From Agrostemma githago (Eukaryota > Streptophyta > Magnoliopsida > Caryophyllales > Caryophyllaceae): a stretch of DNA of 64,000 bases. Below are positions 33,798 to 46,806 of the stretch, one piece after another. The notes under the pieces were generated by a model, which did no database searches, was not told where the DNA came from, and saw only the letters and a program-made list of their open reading frames with translations. Location: assembly GCA_958450325.1 (NCBI GenBank), contig OY288251.1:64621666-64685665 (forward strand), written 5' to 3'. Both the position numbers and the translations under genes were made by a program. The first letter of the stretch is position 1. The number at the start of each line of letters is the position of its first letter.

Positions 33798-35212
33798 TGA
33801 TGATGTACACTTCTGATATCAACTGTCAAGTATGAACTGAGCGAATGACTTGAGTTTTTTTGCATTTTGTTGAAAATCTCAAATACCCTCAATTCCGCCC
33901 CTTTCTTCTTGCTTCTACACACATTGCTCCATCTATAACAACAACAATCAACAATGGCGCATAACTGAGAAGAGGGAAAGAAACACAGAACCAAAACAAA
34001 AACCATCCCCAAATCCAACCACACATATCACCACCTACCTCCACTGCCGGCGTTCATCCTAACCCTCAACTGTAAGTAAAATACGATTTTTATTATGCTA
34101 TAAGTTTATGTCTCTACCAAGTAAATTGGGTTAAGTGTGGATTTGTTATTAATTTGTTAACTTGTAATTAGTAGTTTGCTAATTGTTTAACTATCTCATA
34201 TTTCCTCAAACCCTAAATCACCCACTTACCAATTAATTTGGGTTATTTGAGTTTATTTCTGTATTTGGAGAACTATTGATTTTTTATTTTTATGTTTCTA
34301 GATAATTTGAGACTTTGGATAATTAAGTATAGCCTCATTTAGTTAAGTCAAGCTCATTTCAGTGAAGTCCAACTCCGTTAGGTTCAATTCAGTTAGGCCC
34401 CATTTAGTTCAGCACTTCAATTCATTAAGTCCACTTCAATCAGAAAGAATGGGGCCTAATTTGGGGATTGCGGGTTTAGAAAAAAAAAATCCACTTGAGA
34501 CTATTGTTGCACAAGGATTTGTGTCAATGTTATGATCCTGTTGTTGGTTGTTTCTCCATTTTTGCGAGGGAGATTGTCTGGATTATTCACCAATTTTTAC
34601 TTTTGTTTCCTGTAATTCTTTTTTTTTTTTGTGAGATGGTTTGGAGCACCTTTAACAATTCGAGAATGCCAATTTATGTTCCTGATGAAATATCATCGTT
34701 GTTGTGATGTCATAGAAGCTTACAGGCTACCCTTTTGTTGTCACCATCAACCTCTTTGAAACAGTTGTGTTAACCAACTTGACCCACTTGCCTAACATGA
34801 GTAGATTCGGCTTCCTTTCGGTCTTCGTGCTTCCAACATAATTGCCTTTTAGGAACTTCACAGTAGATATACTAAGGGGCTAAAAAATCCTAGCCGTTAT
34901 TGACTCTTGAACTCATATGTGAGGTTTTTTTAACTTCGTCAGGACATTACAGTAGTAATGTAAAAATGGTAATGAAAAGCAAAGGTATAGCATATAGAGA
35001 GAGAGACTTTTTTGCACAAGTTAGTGATTATGATGTCATAAGGCGCTTTCAAAATATGAATCCTCGTCTGATGATAATTCTTTTGATATAATATTATGTA
35101 ATAACGACAATGAAATTTTAGTCTTTTTATATATATATTTTTAATGTTTTTAGATATTGTCGATGTTTTTTTGTTAGTGCTCCCCTATACTCAAATCCTA
35201 CGGCTGCTCCTG

Positions 35213-38200
35213 ATGGCACCTAGAGGAAGACATAAAAAGGTGAGTTATTGTTCGCATTTTTTTTTCTGTTTTAATGGATTTTTTGTGGGTTTTATGTAAT
35301 TCCTGTGTGATCTTGGTAGGTGGGTCTTACGCGTATGGATGCTGCAATTGATGCTTTGAAACCAATGGGGTATTCTCCTGAATTTGTTCGTCGCAAAGTC
35401 AGGGATTTGTTGAATGTATGTGCTGTCTATTCTTGAATTTTTTATGTCTTTTAGCATTTGTTCTTGGAAAATTGTACTTTGCCCTTTGAATTGTGGGGTG
35501 TTCTGATAAATCAAGTGGAATGTAGGTGTATGGTGATGAAGGTTGGGCTTTCATTGAAGAGGCTGCTTATAGCCTTCTTATTGAATATATTCTTGATGAC
35601 GGAAATGACGGCCAATGCGAACAAGGAGAACCTTCTGCCAAGGTATCTGATTTCCATTGTTTTAATGCTGTACTTGTTGTGTGTGGTTAGAAAGGGGCTG
35701 TTACCATACCAGTTTGTGCTCTGCTAATATACATCTAAATATATGCAGTCGCGCCCTTAAACATTTGAGGTCCCAAATGGCTGTTATATACTCATATGTT
35801 GTTAGGGGTTAATGCTCATGCTGGTAGTCGTTGGTGTTGTTGTTGTTGGTGGTGGTGTTCAATTGCTCTTGTAATAGGCAATGAGGAATTTGCAGTTAAT
35901 TTTATCCTTTATTGAACTGAATTCAGGTTTTCGTGCATTTGCTGTTCTTTGTTTTGGAATACTATTTTGCTGTTCTTTGGGTATGTTTTTTTTACCATTT
36001 TGTGCTGTTAAGTATTTATGGCATTTGAACTATTCTCAGAATGAAGATAGAGATGAAGGCGCCACAAACGATGAACCCTCGCAAGCTGAACCATCGAGTG
36101 AAGCTTTTGAGCCTTTTAGCTCTAATCAAGATACTCTACTGTTGAGTCCTGACACTGGTAAGTGTAGTGCTTTAAGATTGCCCTTCAATAAATCTGCTTT
36201 CTCATTTATTAACATACATAGCTTTGAGTTTATTGAAAATCATGAGGTCTTGAATCATTGGTGTATCTAATTTGCCGGTGTGATCTTCATCTTGCTGAAA
36301 TTTACCATGCTTCTGTTTTTAATTGCTAAATTCATGACTGCTGTCTGACTGATGCCAATTATTTTTGTCAATTTCTTTGCCATTTTATTCTGAAAGAAAT
36401 TGTGTAGTGGTCATCGAGTTGTCGTGAATTACACATACATGTTGATAGCCAGGAACATGTTGATTACCAGGTTTTTTTTTGCTGATTGAGTAGAAGGTAG
36501 CTGGTAGTGATTAGGGATTTCTGTTGACTCTCAGCCTCTCAGGTGTATGTCACTCTAAAATTTCAGAATTCTAAGTAGCTTGAAATCAGTGCTCAATAAT
36601 TATGTTACCCATACATAGCTATTGAAAAATTTAGTAACAAATGGATTGAAAGAGATAAAAAAGAGAGTATGTATATGCTAGTCGCCATGCTCACAAATCA
36701 GTAACTTGTTGATGGTTACATTGGAGGTGAAGTGGAGGAAGTATAAAAGCTGTGCACATCTGTCCTAGTTAACTATATGTCCTACTACCACGGAATATTT
36801 TCTTAAGCTTGATGTTTTCTACGGTTGTGTGTCTGAGCTGTTAAGTTGCATGCTCTAAACCTAGGATGGAGGGACGGAGCTAGCATGGACCTTGGCGTTC
36901 TAAGCTTATCACATTTAAAAGTTTGTCATGATATTATCACTTGATGTATATCTGACATAACGGTAGGAATGATGAACTACTAATTGAGTTGACAAGAAAT
37001 TAAGAAAACACAGGTTTGAGGCTTGGGTAAAGTGAGATTTTGTTATCTTGTCATCTTTGTTCTCATTTCTTCTTCCGAACGATATGAATTCAGCACCCCC
37101 TCGCCCTTTTCCCCGTTAAAGACATAAAGGTGTCTGCTTTGCAGTCGTTAGAACCTTTCAAGCTTTTTTAGTAAAGGGTTGAGCCCTTTTCACAACATCA
37201 TTTTTCTTAGTTACAAAGCGAGAAGCTCTTGTTACTGAAAGGTACCCCTTCATTCCAATTTTATTGTCTCCTTTCCAAATATAATACGCAAGTTAAAAAA
37301 TAGTATACTCCCTATTTTACCCTAGTTAAATAGGCTTCATGTTCTTATCATACCATTTACTTCATGTTTAAATTAATTAGTCAAAGGTATTAATAGTATT
37401 TTCCCGTCTATTTCTTAAATCTACACTTTAGTCCATTGAACAGTAAGATTGGGATTATCTCTTTGTCCTTGATATTTACCACACCTGGGTTCTTGTTCCA
37501 TTTACAAGAGAGTTGAACAATAGAAGTTTAAGCCTGAGCTTAATAAATCCATAAATTGGTTACTCTTGATTTATTGAAGCTTGAAGTTTACACACTTGGT
37601 TGAGACCATTTACATTGCTGTTTCCTTATGGGAGCTTGTTTTGTTACTTAGACTTGCCTACATGTGTCGGACACATGGTTCGGGTGCATGTCAATGTAAG
37701 GCATGGTTATTTCGTGAAATGTCAAATCTTCATATCAACGCACAAAACAACCAAAGGGAGGGGGTCAAAATATCATACTCTGTAGATCAGTAAACTGTAT
37801 GCTTGTGCGAAAGTGGAATTCCTTGCATTAATTTTCTGTTTACTTTGTTTTTTCGTTCGATCCTTATTTTTATACTCGTATATTGTTAAGACTTTGAAAA
37901 TTTTGCACATTCCTTATTTTCAAGATTTTGCACATTCTCTTAGATCAGTAAACTGTATTTAAATAATGATAACTGTACATTTGGTGATTGAAAAGCGGGA
38001 ATTCGCATTTGGGATAACTGTACATTTTTTCTTATGTTTTTCAGTGCTTAATCCCCCCATTCCTCTGAAAGTTCGTGAACCGTGTTTGGGATACATTGGC
38101 CCCAAGAATGAGGACGACTATATTCTTCTAAAGCCAGCCCCAGTTGGAGGGTGGAAGACGGGTGAATGGGGAAGGAAGCGTAAATCTAGATGGGATGTGG

Positions 38201-38220
38201 GCCCAAATGGTGTTGTATGA
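35213..38220 (+). CDS. Small WIYLD-domain protein (177 aa)
   Basis: Five coding exons join in phase: 35213-35239, 35320-35415, 35526-35642, 36040-36157 and 38045-38220. The first exon encodes MAPRGRHKK. Residues 10-70 (GLTRMDAAIDALKPMGYSPE, VRDLLNVYGDEGWAFIEEAAY, LIEYILD) match the WIYLD domain, a three-helix ubiquitin-binding-type module found at the N-terminus of plant SUVR1/2/4 histone methyltransferase-like proteins. An acidic, Ser/Glu-rich linker follows, then a basic Trp-rich tail (GGWKTGEWGRKRKSRWDVGP). There is no SET or pre-SET domain; the protein ends at a TGA at 38218. The last intron is 1.9 kb. A nuclear role with chromatin or ubiquitin is inferred from the domain only. It could be a separate short paralogue or an ancestral split of a SUVR gene. 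Confidence 0.8.
36158..38044 (+). other. Large last intron of the WIYLD gene
   Basis: 1.9 kb of AT-rich DNA with no coding exon recognised. A stretch near 37240-37330 (CATTCCAATTTTATTGTCTCC, then TACTCCCTATTTTACCC) looks like decayed Stowaway-type MITE ends. The 70-codon open frames near 37600 show no family resemblance. Confidence 0.5.
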
Positions 38221-39588
38221 GACGGTTTTACATATCTGTTGTAGATAACACCCACCTTAATACTTGTAGCAGGTACTTGGGTAGCTAATATTATTAGAAC
38301 CATCATTCTGGCACTGTTAATGTACAACTTATGGCAAATGTAAAATCAGAAAAGAGGGCTCTTGTCTTCTGATGGAGATGGTCTCTTGTATGCACTGGTA
38401 ATGGTAAGTAGGTAGTGTGTTTCCAAGCTGATTTGGATGCTGCTTAGGTTTTCCCAAACCTCCACAAATAGGACGGACACCAGATGTTATGCGCTTCTTT
38501 CTTGTACAGTACACTACACTACAGTCGGTCAACATGAAAAATAGTGCAATTTTCATCAACCAAGTACGGAGTAATTTTTTTTTTGGGACTGCAGTCTGCA
38601 ACGGCACAAAACACTACCATTCCCACATTTCTCAAATTATTTGCGCATTGTAGTGTAGATGTCGTAGTAACATTATCGGGTTTGTCCAGAGACTTATCTC
38701 AACTCTTGTCTCATCTCCCAATAATCTGACGATGTTTTGGTAAAATCTAGAATGATTCAGCCTAAAAGATTGATTCCAACGATTATTAATCGATGGCAAG
38801 ACTCAAAAATTGATATCGTTTCAATTATTACCAGATCGCTTATTCAATAAAATTCTTTTTATGAAATTCTCATTTTTTTTTCCTTAATTTCAAGTTTTTG
38901 GTCCTCATGCTTCAAGGTTTCGGTTATTTACGTTAGTATAAAGCCTAGTTTTATAGATCTTATTGACAATATTAGTTTGTTGATGGTTTGTTGCCTGTAT
39001 ATTCAATGGATACAAGTAATTTGTCAACGATATTTGAAATCAATCAAATGTAAGTTTATCTCATTAACAATCAATTGAACGAAGATCCGCTCATCAAAAG
39101 CGGTAAGAAGTTAGTGATACGAGGACATTCTAAATTGTTAGATCATGTTTTGAGATTCATACGGAGCAGTTCATAAGAGAAATTTATCATGGATTTATGA
39201 TCAATACATGTACCAATACATTTTTTATCAAAAAAATCTTCAGCAAGTCTCCCTTGTGTTATAACGGGTTAAGTATTGCCCATTTGATGAATAATAACAA
39301 AGCATTTGCTACTTATTTGACCTCATACTTTTTATCTTATCTAAACTACTTAGCCCATTAGCAAAAAAATCTTTGGTGTGGATGATGCGGATCTAAAATC
39401 TGGATCTTGATCTTATTGGATCAGACCTGATCCGATCCGGGAGTGGAAGTGATGACTGATCCATCGTGGTTGAATTTGATGAAATGTGTGAGATGATGGA
39501 GTGTTGGAGTTAAAATGTCACAGTACTCCGTAATTTAGTTCTGAGTACGATCCCTTCCCTCAAGGAACGGTGAATCTGAAGGTGAAGA
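38221..39588. other. Intergenic: 3' UTR of the WIYLD gene and upstream region of COG4
   Basis: No gene seen. The first 150-350 bp probably contain the WIYLD 3' UTR. The last 60 bp before 39589 are the probable COG4 leader. No clear TATA box, which is common for plant housekeeping genes. Confidence 0.5.
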
Positions 39589-42500
39589 ATGGCGCCCCAA
39601 CAATCGGAGACAAGCACGGGAGCAGCACCACCGTCGTCCCCGAAATTCAGTCTCCAATTCGGCAGCCCGGAAGCCCTGACCCAAATCCGCAGCCTCACCG
39701 ACGTGGGCACCATCACCCGCCTCCTCCACGAGTGCACCGCCTACCAACGCTCCCTCGACGACGACCTCACCACCCTCCTCACCCACCGCACCACCCTCGA
39801 CTCCCACCTCTCCTCCCTCCTCCGCCGCCACTCCGACCTCCTCTCCGCCGCCCGCTCCGACTCCCACCACCTCCTCTCCTCCGTCTCCGCCACCTCCCTT
39901 CTCGCCGACCGCGCCTCCGCCAAGGTCCGCCAGCTCGACCTCGCCCAGTCCCGCGTCTCCCTCACTCTCCTCCGTCTCGACGCCGTCTCCGAGAAGTCCG
40001 CCTGTATCGACGCCGTCCGCGCCGCCCTTGACTCCCATGACTACGAGGCTGCCGCTGCCAGCGTCAATCGCTTTTTCCAGATTGATTCCGAGTTCGCCGA
40101 CTCTGCCGGATCGACTCAGCGTGAGGAGATGGTTGGGTTTAAGAAGCAGCTGGAGGTTGTTGTTAAGAAGCGGCTTCTAGGCGCTGTCGATCAGCGGGAT
40201 CATGCCACTGTTGTCAGATTTATTCGCCTTTATCCCTTGCTAGGGATCGAGGAAGAAGGACTGCAGGTATACTTATACATTTATCGTCCTTCATGTGTGT
40301 TTTGTATGGTGCATTGTGGTAATGATCAAGATCTTATATGAATTTTGATCAATTGGGGGGCTGGTATTATGTTGTGAGAAGCTGAATTACACAAGTAATG
40401 ATGTTTATATGTACGATTTTGATTTTGATTTTGATTTCGATGTCATGCATTATCCGTAGGCATATGTGAATTACTTGAAGAAGGTGATTTCGATGAGATC
40501 TAGGATGGAGTTTGACCAGTTGATTGAATTGATGGAGAATAGCTATGGCGTTAGCGGTAATACGAGTGGGCAGGTCAATTTTGTTGCTTGCTTGACAAAT
40601 CTGTTTAAGGACATTGTGTTAGCTGTTGAGGAGAATGTTGAGATTTTGCATAGTTTGTGTGGGGAAGATGGGATAGTTTATGCTATTTGTGAGCTTCAAG
40701 AAGAATGTGATTCTAGAGGCTCGTTGATCTTGAAGAAGTATATGGAGTACAGGAAACTGGGGAAGTTGGCATCTGAGATCAACTCCTACAGCAAGAGCTT
40801 GCTTTCTGTTGGGAATGTGGAGGGTCCAGATCCGAGAGAGGTCGAGCTGTTTTTGGAGGAAATTTTGTCTTTGACCCAACTGGGTGAGGATTATACTGAG
40901 TACATGGTTTCGAAGATCAAAGGGTTGAGTTCGATTGATCCAGAACTTGGCCCAAAAGCAACCAAAGCTTTCCGAAGTGGCACTTTTAGTGGGGTTGTTC
41001 AGGATATAACTGGATTTTATGTTATTTTGGAAGAATTTTTCATGGTAGAGAATGTTAGGAAAGCTATCAGTATTGATGAGCATGTTGCCGACAGCTTGAC
41101 AACATCCATGGTGGATGATGTTTTCTATGTCTTGCAAAGTTGTTGCCGAAGGGCCGTCTCCACTTCCAACATTAACTCTGTGGTTGCTGTTCTCAGTGGT
41201 GCTGCAAACTTGTTGAGTAATGAGTATCTGGAGGCTTTACAGCAGAAAATGAGAGAGCCAAATCTTGGCGCTAAGCTGTTTTTAGGAGGTGTTGGTGTCC
41301 AAAAGACTGGTACCGAGATTGCCACAGCTTTAAACAATATGGATGTTAGCAGCGAATACGTCCTCAAGCTTCGCCATGAGATCGAGGAGCAGTGTGTGGA
41401 GGTAAATTCTCTGCCATGATTGTCTATTCTATTATTATCTTCTTTGATATGTGTACAATAAGAAAACGATAACTGAATAGAACATTCATCTTTATTATAA
41501 GTTGGGCCACTATTATGTTTGACATGATAGCGGAAATAATATATTTGTAGAATAATAGAAGTGATGGTTGTGGCTTTATGGTGCCGTGTTATTTAGTCAA
41601 GACACTCTAGCCACTGAGAGTCTGAGACCCTGTGAGCCAACAGTCAGTAACACTGGTTTTGGAGAGGCCACATATGAATTATGTGCACACCATTTGTCTA
41701 TATTGCCCAAGAATGATAACTAAACTGTTTTGGTTTGTATCAGAATAACTACTCACTTTCTGTACTAAGTAACTGTTAATTATTACTTTTCCTAGATTAC
41801 CTTTTATAAAACAAGCAAACTTGAGCTGGTCTAATGGAGAACACTGTTTTACTCTGTATGAAGTTGGGCAGTAAGGATACAACTCATTTACTCTTAAGGA
41901 ACCCTAACTGAAAGTGATCAATCTATTGGGATGGAGAAGTTTTCTTCTATCATTGATATGCTATTGATGAGCAAAAGAATGCATATTTGGGAGTATAGTT
42001 CTAATATCCTGTTCCTATAGACTATCAAGGTTTTTCAGTTTTTTCTGTAAGTTAGATTTTCCTTTTAAGCAACCTATAACATAAAATACTTCGTATGAAG
42101 TGTAGACATTGTAACCAAACAAACTGTTTTTGTAGGTATTCCCGGCACCAGGTGATAGAGAGAAAGTTAAATCTTGTGTTTCTGAGTTGGGTGAGATGAG
42201 CAACACTTTCAAGCTGGCGCTCAATGCCGGCATGGAACAGCTTGTGGCTACTGTCACTCCACGGATACGTCCAATTTTGGACACTGTAGCCACCATCAGT
42301 TACGAGTTATCCGAGGCTGAATATGCCGATAATGAAGTTAATGATCCGTGGGTACAACGGCTTCTTCATGCCGTTGAAACTAATGCAGCATGGCTCCAGC
42401 CGGTGATGACCGCCAACAACTATGATATGTTTATGCATTTGATCATTGATTTCCTTGTCAAGAGGCTTGAAGTCATCATGATGCAAAAAAGGTTCAGTCA

Positions 42501-42765
42501 ACTTGGAGGTTTACAGCTTGACCGAGATGCAAGAGCTCTCGTGAGCCACTTTTCGAGCATGACTCAGAGAACTGTGAGAGATAAATTTGCTCGCCTTACT
42601 CAGATGGCTACTATTCTAAACTTGGAAAAAGTCTCCGAGATTTTGGATTTCTGGGGTGAGAACTCAGGGCCAATGACCTGGAGACTAACTCCGGCAGAGG
42701 TTAGGAGAGTATTGGGTCTGAGAGTTGATTTTAAACCTGAAGCTATAGCGGCTTTGAAATTGTAG
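39589..42765 (+). CDS. COG4: Conserved oligomeric Golgi complex subunit 4
   Basis: Three exons (39589-40266, 40460-41401, 42136-42765) join in phase to 749 residues, close to the usual plant COG4 length. Start choice: the Met at 39589 opens the only frame continuous with the conserved region. The N-terminal part (TDVGTITRLLHEC, then a long heptad-rich helix with TTLDSHLSSLLRRHSDLL) is the coiled-coil that binds the other COG subunits. Exons 2 and 3 hold the helical-bundle body with VNYLKKVISMRSRMEFDQL, CCRRAVSTSNINSVVAVLSG and a C-terminal LDFWGENSGPMTWRLTPAEVR block. COG4 is part of lobe A of the COG tether for retrograde vesicles in the Golgi. Exon 1 is very C-rich at third positions between 39660 and 40030, unlike exons 2-3. 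No lesion is seen, so the gene appears functional. Confidence 0.95.
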
Positions 42766-44263
42766 TTCTTTGTCGATTTGTCAATGGTGTACTTCTGCTC
42801 CATATTGCTTTTCTTCCCTTGTCACCCTGTAATTTTTTTGTCTTACTATTAATTTTTTATCTTTACGCATAGAACAAGAAAGTATATCCTGTTAAATTTA
42901 TATTTCATCACCTGTATCGTTTACAAATATAATTTGGCTCTGATTCATTGAAGTTAATGTGTTACTCCTTTGTGTCTATGCTATATCTCTTTTCTAATGT
43001 AGGCTGTTATGAAATCCTCTATATTTCACTTAATTGAAGTTTTTGTTCTATTTTCTTTAGGTCCCTTTTGTGTTTTTGTGTGTGTTTCATGTTCAGTCAT
43101 TTGAACCCATACAATCAGGAAGCTTCTGATGGTCTGTTTTCTACCGGGGCGCCAACTGAACGGACTTGCTTTGTTCTCTAGCTGTCTTTCTTCTTGAAGT
43201 TATTCAGCTTCGCTTATGAAAGATAAGTTGCTGTGGTCAGTAGAGTTGAAATGTCTCTTATTGTGAAGACTTGCCTGGAATCCCTGCTGATCGACTTCTT
43301 ATTTTAGGAAGTCCTGCACTCCTGCATACCTGGTGAGTTCCTTTCATAATTATTTTGGCAATGGGAAACCATAATATACTAGTAATATCTTCTTTTTCAT
43401 TTACGTGTCAAACTCAGAAACTATTGTGGCACCTGGCTTTGATTGGCATTTCCATGGGAGTTATATGTAACTTTGCTCTTTTCATTTTATCTTGAGAAAT
43501 GAAATAACATGGTGGTATGGTATCACTTCATATTGCATATATACGGTACATGTTTCTTTCTACTTTGCCAGTTCCTGGTGGAAGTTATGCCATTCTACAC
43601 TGCACGTTTTAGTAATATCCTGTATGCTTCAACCTGTGTAATTGCTTTATTGAGCGGTGTACAGTTTTCGTTGTTGTACTATAAGTCCATATATGTTATA
43701 CCTTACCAAACATAAACATTCTCTGCAAGATTCACTCTTTTCACTGTTGCTTTTACGAAGTTGTCATTGCCAATGGTGTAACACCCCTTTCCACAGACCG
43801 TTGTATCTTGTATGTAACCCATGAATCACACGCTTGGACCACACAGCAGAATATAGTCTGTTTCTGTCTCACCAAAGTCTAGTCCTGGAAGAATACTTGC
43901 TACATTGTTCTCCCACCACAATCAACACAACACATCTTATACATAGGCTATCAAACTATGATACTTAGACTCGTTTTGAAGTATGTAACATGGGTGTGTG
44001 TCCATGTGTCGTACTTGGTTATTTTTATGAAAACAACGCTTGTTTTGGCTTAAAAATGAGGTGTCCAAGTGCATATCCTTGTCCTATTGTCGAGTGTCAC
44101 ACACCTGGACACACGTACGTATATGAAGAGTCGGGTATCAAACACTACAATGAGTGCTCTTGCCAGATTAAACTTATGAAGTTCTCTCTTATCTAACATT
44201 GATGGGTGGTGTAGTACTGACTGTCAGCTTTATCTTCACCTCAAACGTGAACAGAGTGGATGC
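42766..44263. other. COG4 3' flank and intergenic DNA
   Basis: No coding family recognised. COG4 3' UTR probably covers the first few hundred bases. The remainder has only short unsupported open frames. Confidence 0.5.
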
Positions 44264-44390
44264 ATGCTGCTTTTTGACCAAGAGTATCTTGAACGTTTGC
44301 CCTGGAAACTCAGCGAGCCAAATCTTGTTGCAATTCTGTTCCTGGTACGTGTTGGAGGCCGAAAGATTGGTGTCTCTACACCGTTGATTG
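44264..44390 (+). pseudogene. Relic of a partial COG4 duplication
   Basis: The + strand reads LLFDQEYLERLPWKLSEPNL and then VAILFLVRVGGRKIG. This follows COG4 residues encoded at about 41206-41330 (NLLSNEYLEALQQKMREPNL, then GAKLFLGGVGVQKTG) with roughly half the residues identical. At DNA level AGCGAGCCAAATCTTG matches AGAGAGCCAAATCTTG. Only this part of exon 2 is detectable, 1.5 kb downstream of the live gene. It is too diverged to be recent. Confidence 0.65.
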
Positions 44391-44772
44391 TTTGGATGTG
44401 AGCTGCCATTATTTTTTGTAAATTGCCACATGGGTAACGAGGAGCACAGTAAGGAGGTAAAACTTTAAATGACTGATCAATAAATTGAATTCTTCTGCTT
44501 CCCTTATTTGCATGCTAAGGTTTATTTGTAGTGAGAATCTGAGAGATTATCAGCATATTTATGTTCAGCAATGTACAACATGGGCCATTAGAGGGCAAAC
44601 AGTTGTGTCAGGTAGGCTATTCGTTTGTAGTTATGGTCATAAAAAAGCTTTGGTGATACGATTTTGTTTGGGAGTATCAGTCAGGATCTGACACGGCGGT
44701 TGGGGTAACAAGTTCTACTTTGTAGAATGTTACCTATCCCATATTGGGTTCAATTATAAAGAATTGTGGGAA

Positions 44773-45480
44773 TTAGAGCACCTCCAACAATGTTGAGAAG
44801 CATCACCATAAAGTTGATGAAGTGTTCATCATGGTCTCCCTCCAACCATGATGATGAAGCATCAGCTAAATATTGCTGAACAAGTTGCCGAACTATTTGA
44901 CCCTACTATAGAGTTAGAGAGTTGCCAAAGGCTTTGACGTTAAACACAACCCTCTATAGGCTCTAAGTGCTATTAACGCTTCTAAGTTCGGACTTCATTT
45001 AGAGTATGATGAGATCTTCTACTATCACATATCCACAATTACAAATTAGTCTACAAGACTCCTAATTGCATATAATAATGATAGAAAATGAAACTTTTTA
45101 TGTTTGTTGTATATTTCATGAATTAGTGTTTTTTAAATTACTTTTCTCCAGATAGGCAATAACGACTTGGGTCATAGGCGAAAAGAAATTTAAGAAAAAT
45201 GTTTTTCTTTAGGGTGCAACGGTGCACCTCAACTATTGACTTTTCCTTTTCCTTTTCCCGGTTGCACCCCTGCATTTTTTCAATTACATGTACTCTTAAA
45301 TCCTATTACCCGGCACAATCATTTGTTTACTTACGATTAAAATACTAGCCATAATTAAAGTTTAGAGTATATTTTCGAGCATTAGAAAAAAAAGGTTCCG
45401 AATCTGGTGGTAACTATCAGTGGACCGAGCATGACAGCATTTGTGGGGATGTTAAGGATACAGTGGGTAGCTACGACCAC
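44773..45480. other. Truncated PIF-like element end and intergenic DNA before the DUF1685 gene
   Basis: TTA|GAGCACCTCCAACAATGTTG at 44773-44795 matches the left terminus of the complete element at 61087, and the following bases share the CATCA(C)-rich style. No matching right end is found downstream, so it is a truncated copy. The rest is featureless. Confidence 0.5.
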
Positions 45481-45646
45481 ATTCTCCAGTTAGCCTTTGT
45501 GGAATGTAAGGTTTTATGGTGAAGTAGGAGGGTCCATTACCTTAAATGGTGACCACAGTTTTTTCTTGGATTGTTTTGGTTTAGAGATAGAAGGGCCCTA
45601 CTGTTCATTTTCTCTCACGTTTAGGGATTCTCATTACAACCACATC

Positions 45647-45656
45647 TGGTTATATA
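45647..45656 (+). promoter_or_regulatory. Candidate TATA box of the DUF1685 gene
   Basis: GGTTATATATGCC lies about 65-70 bp upstream of the chosen start codon at 45719, leaving a short pyrimidine-rich leader. Confidence 0.45.
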
Positions 45657-45718
45657 TGCCCCCACTTTCTTCCTATTTTCCACACCACGTGAATTTCTCC
45701 TCTCTGTTTTCTGCTTCC

Positions 45719-46806
45719 ATGGCGGTCAGCTGCTCTTCTCTTATAGCTGCCATGGATGACCTTTGGTTTCGACAAATCATTCTCTTACCCGAAGCCATTT
45801 CCGCAGTTTCTTTGAAACCCGACTTACAATCTTTTCATTTGGCAGAAAGTTCTGATCATTCAGGAGATAATAGTGTTTCAGTTCACTCTTTTACTAGCTC
45901 AATTACTTCCCAGGTAAACTATCCAGCATGTTCATGTTTCTAAAGATCTCTCTGAATGTAGATTTGTGTTACGACATTGCATGGTGTCACTATCAGTGGA
46001 CAATGGGTTATCTACATTGTCATTTCTAAGTGCTACATTACCACACTGCTTGAAAATCTTGTACATCGATGATATGAAAACCTGCCTTCCCTGCTCGACC
46101 CTCTGTGTGGAAATTTTGACCCGGGGACCCAATCGACCTGAACCTGAAATATAGGCTGTTTGTGTTTTACAGAGATTTTGCCAACTACTATGACATACCC
46201 TGCATACACTGAAATTATGGTTGGTTTGATTTTGAATAGGATGACCCCGGAAATGAATCAGACGAGAAGAAATCGCTTGGAACTACAGAAGAAGAAACAG
46301 CAATCCCAGAAAGGTCAAGTTTAAAGAGCATCTATAGTCAATCAAATTCATCGTTTCCACCAAAACACAAACCGCGAAAGAGCCTGACTTATCCCATTGA
46401 CAACAGCCAGAGATTGCAAATTTCACTCAACTGCAGGATTTTGCGCGATCTTGAACAATTAGAGCTAAAAGGGTTCATGGATTTAGGGTTTGAATTTGAG
46501 AAGGACCGACTTAGTCCTCAGACAATGAACATGATCCCGGGCTTGAAAAGGCTTGGCAAGCAAAGAACAATTAATGTCAGTGAAAATCAAGCAACTTTGT
46601 TGAATGTCAATGAATATGAAGTTGAAGAAGATGAGAGATCATTGCCGAATGTGGGGCCATATTTATCAGATGCATGGTTGGTGAAGAAACCGAATTCGCC
46701 TTTGCTTAGGCTAAGGATGTCAAGGGTATCCACTGCTCGAGACATGAAGGAATGTCTTAAGCTTTGGGCTAGAACAGTCGTATCTTCTGTAATATCCGTA
46801 CAATAA
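45719..46806 (+). CDS. DUF1685 family protein (253 aa)
   Basis: Two exons, 45719-45913 and 46240-46806, join in phase. The N-terminus has MDDLWFRQIILLP. The linker (residues about 40-130) is acidic, Ser-rich and low-complexity, with KPRKSLTYP near its end. The conserved DUF1685 core follows: DLEQLELKGFMDLGFEFEKD, RLSPQTMNMIPGLKRL, and a C-terminal amphipathic segment ARDMKECLKLWARTVVSSV. The family is plant-specific and of unknown biochemical role; I assign none. Met 45719 is chosen as the first in-frame Met after the TATA-like box; the Met 11 codons later (MDDLW) is an alternative. The 326-bp intron has standard GT-AG ends. No lesion seen. Confidence 0.88.

Noticed and set aside
39535..40038. 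Long antisense and alternate-frame ORFs over COG4 exon 1 (167 aa minus, 153 aa plus)
   Set aside because: They arise from C-rich codon bias of COG4 exon 1; composition is Gly/Glu- or Pro/Arg-only and no domain is recognisable.
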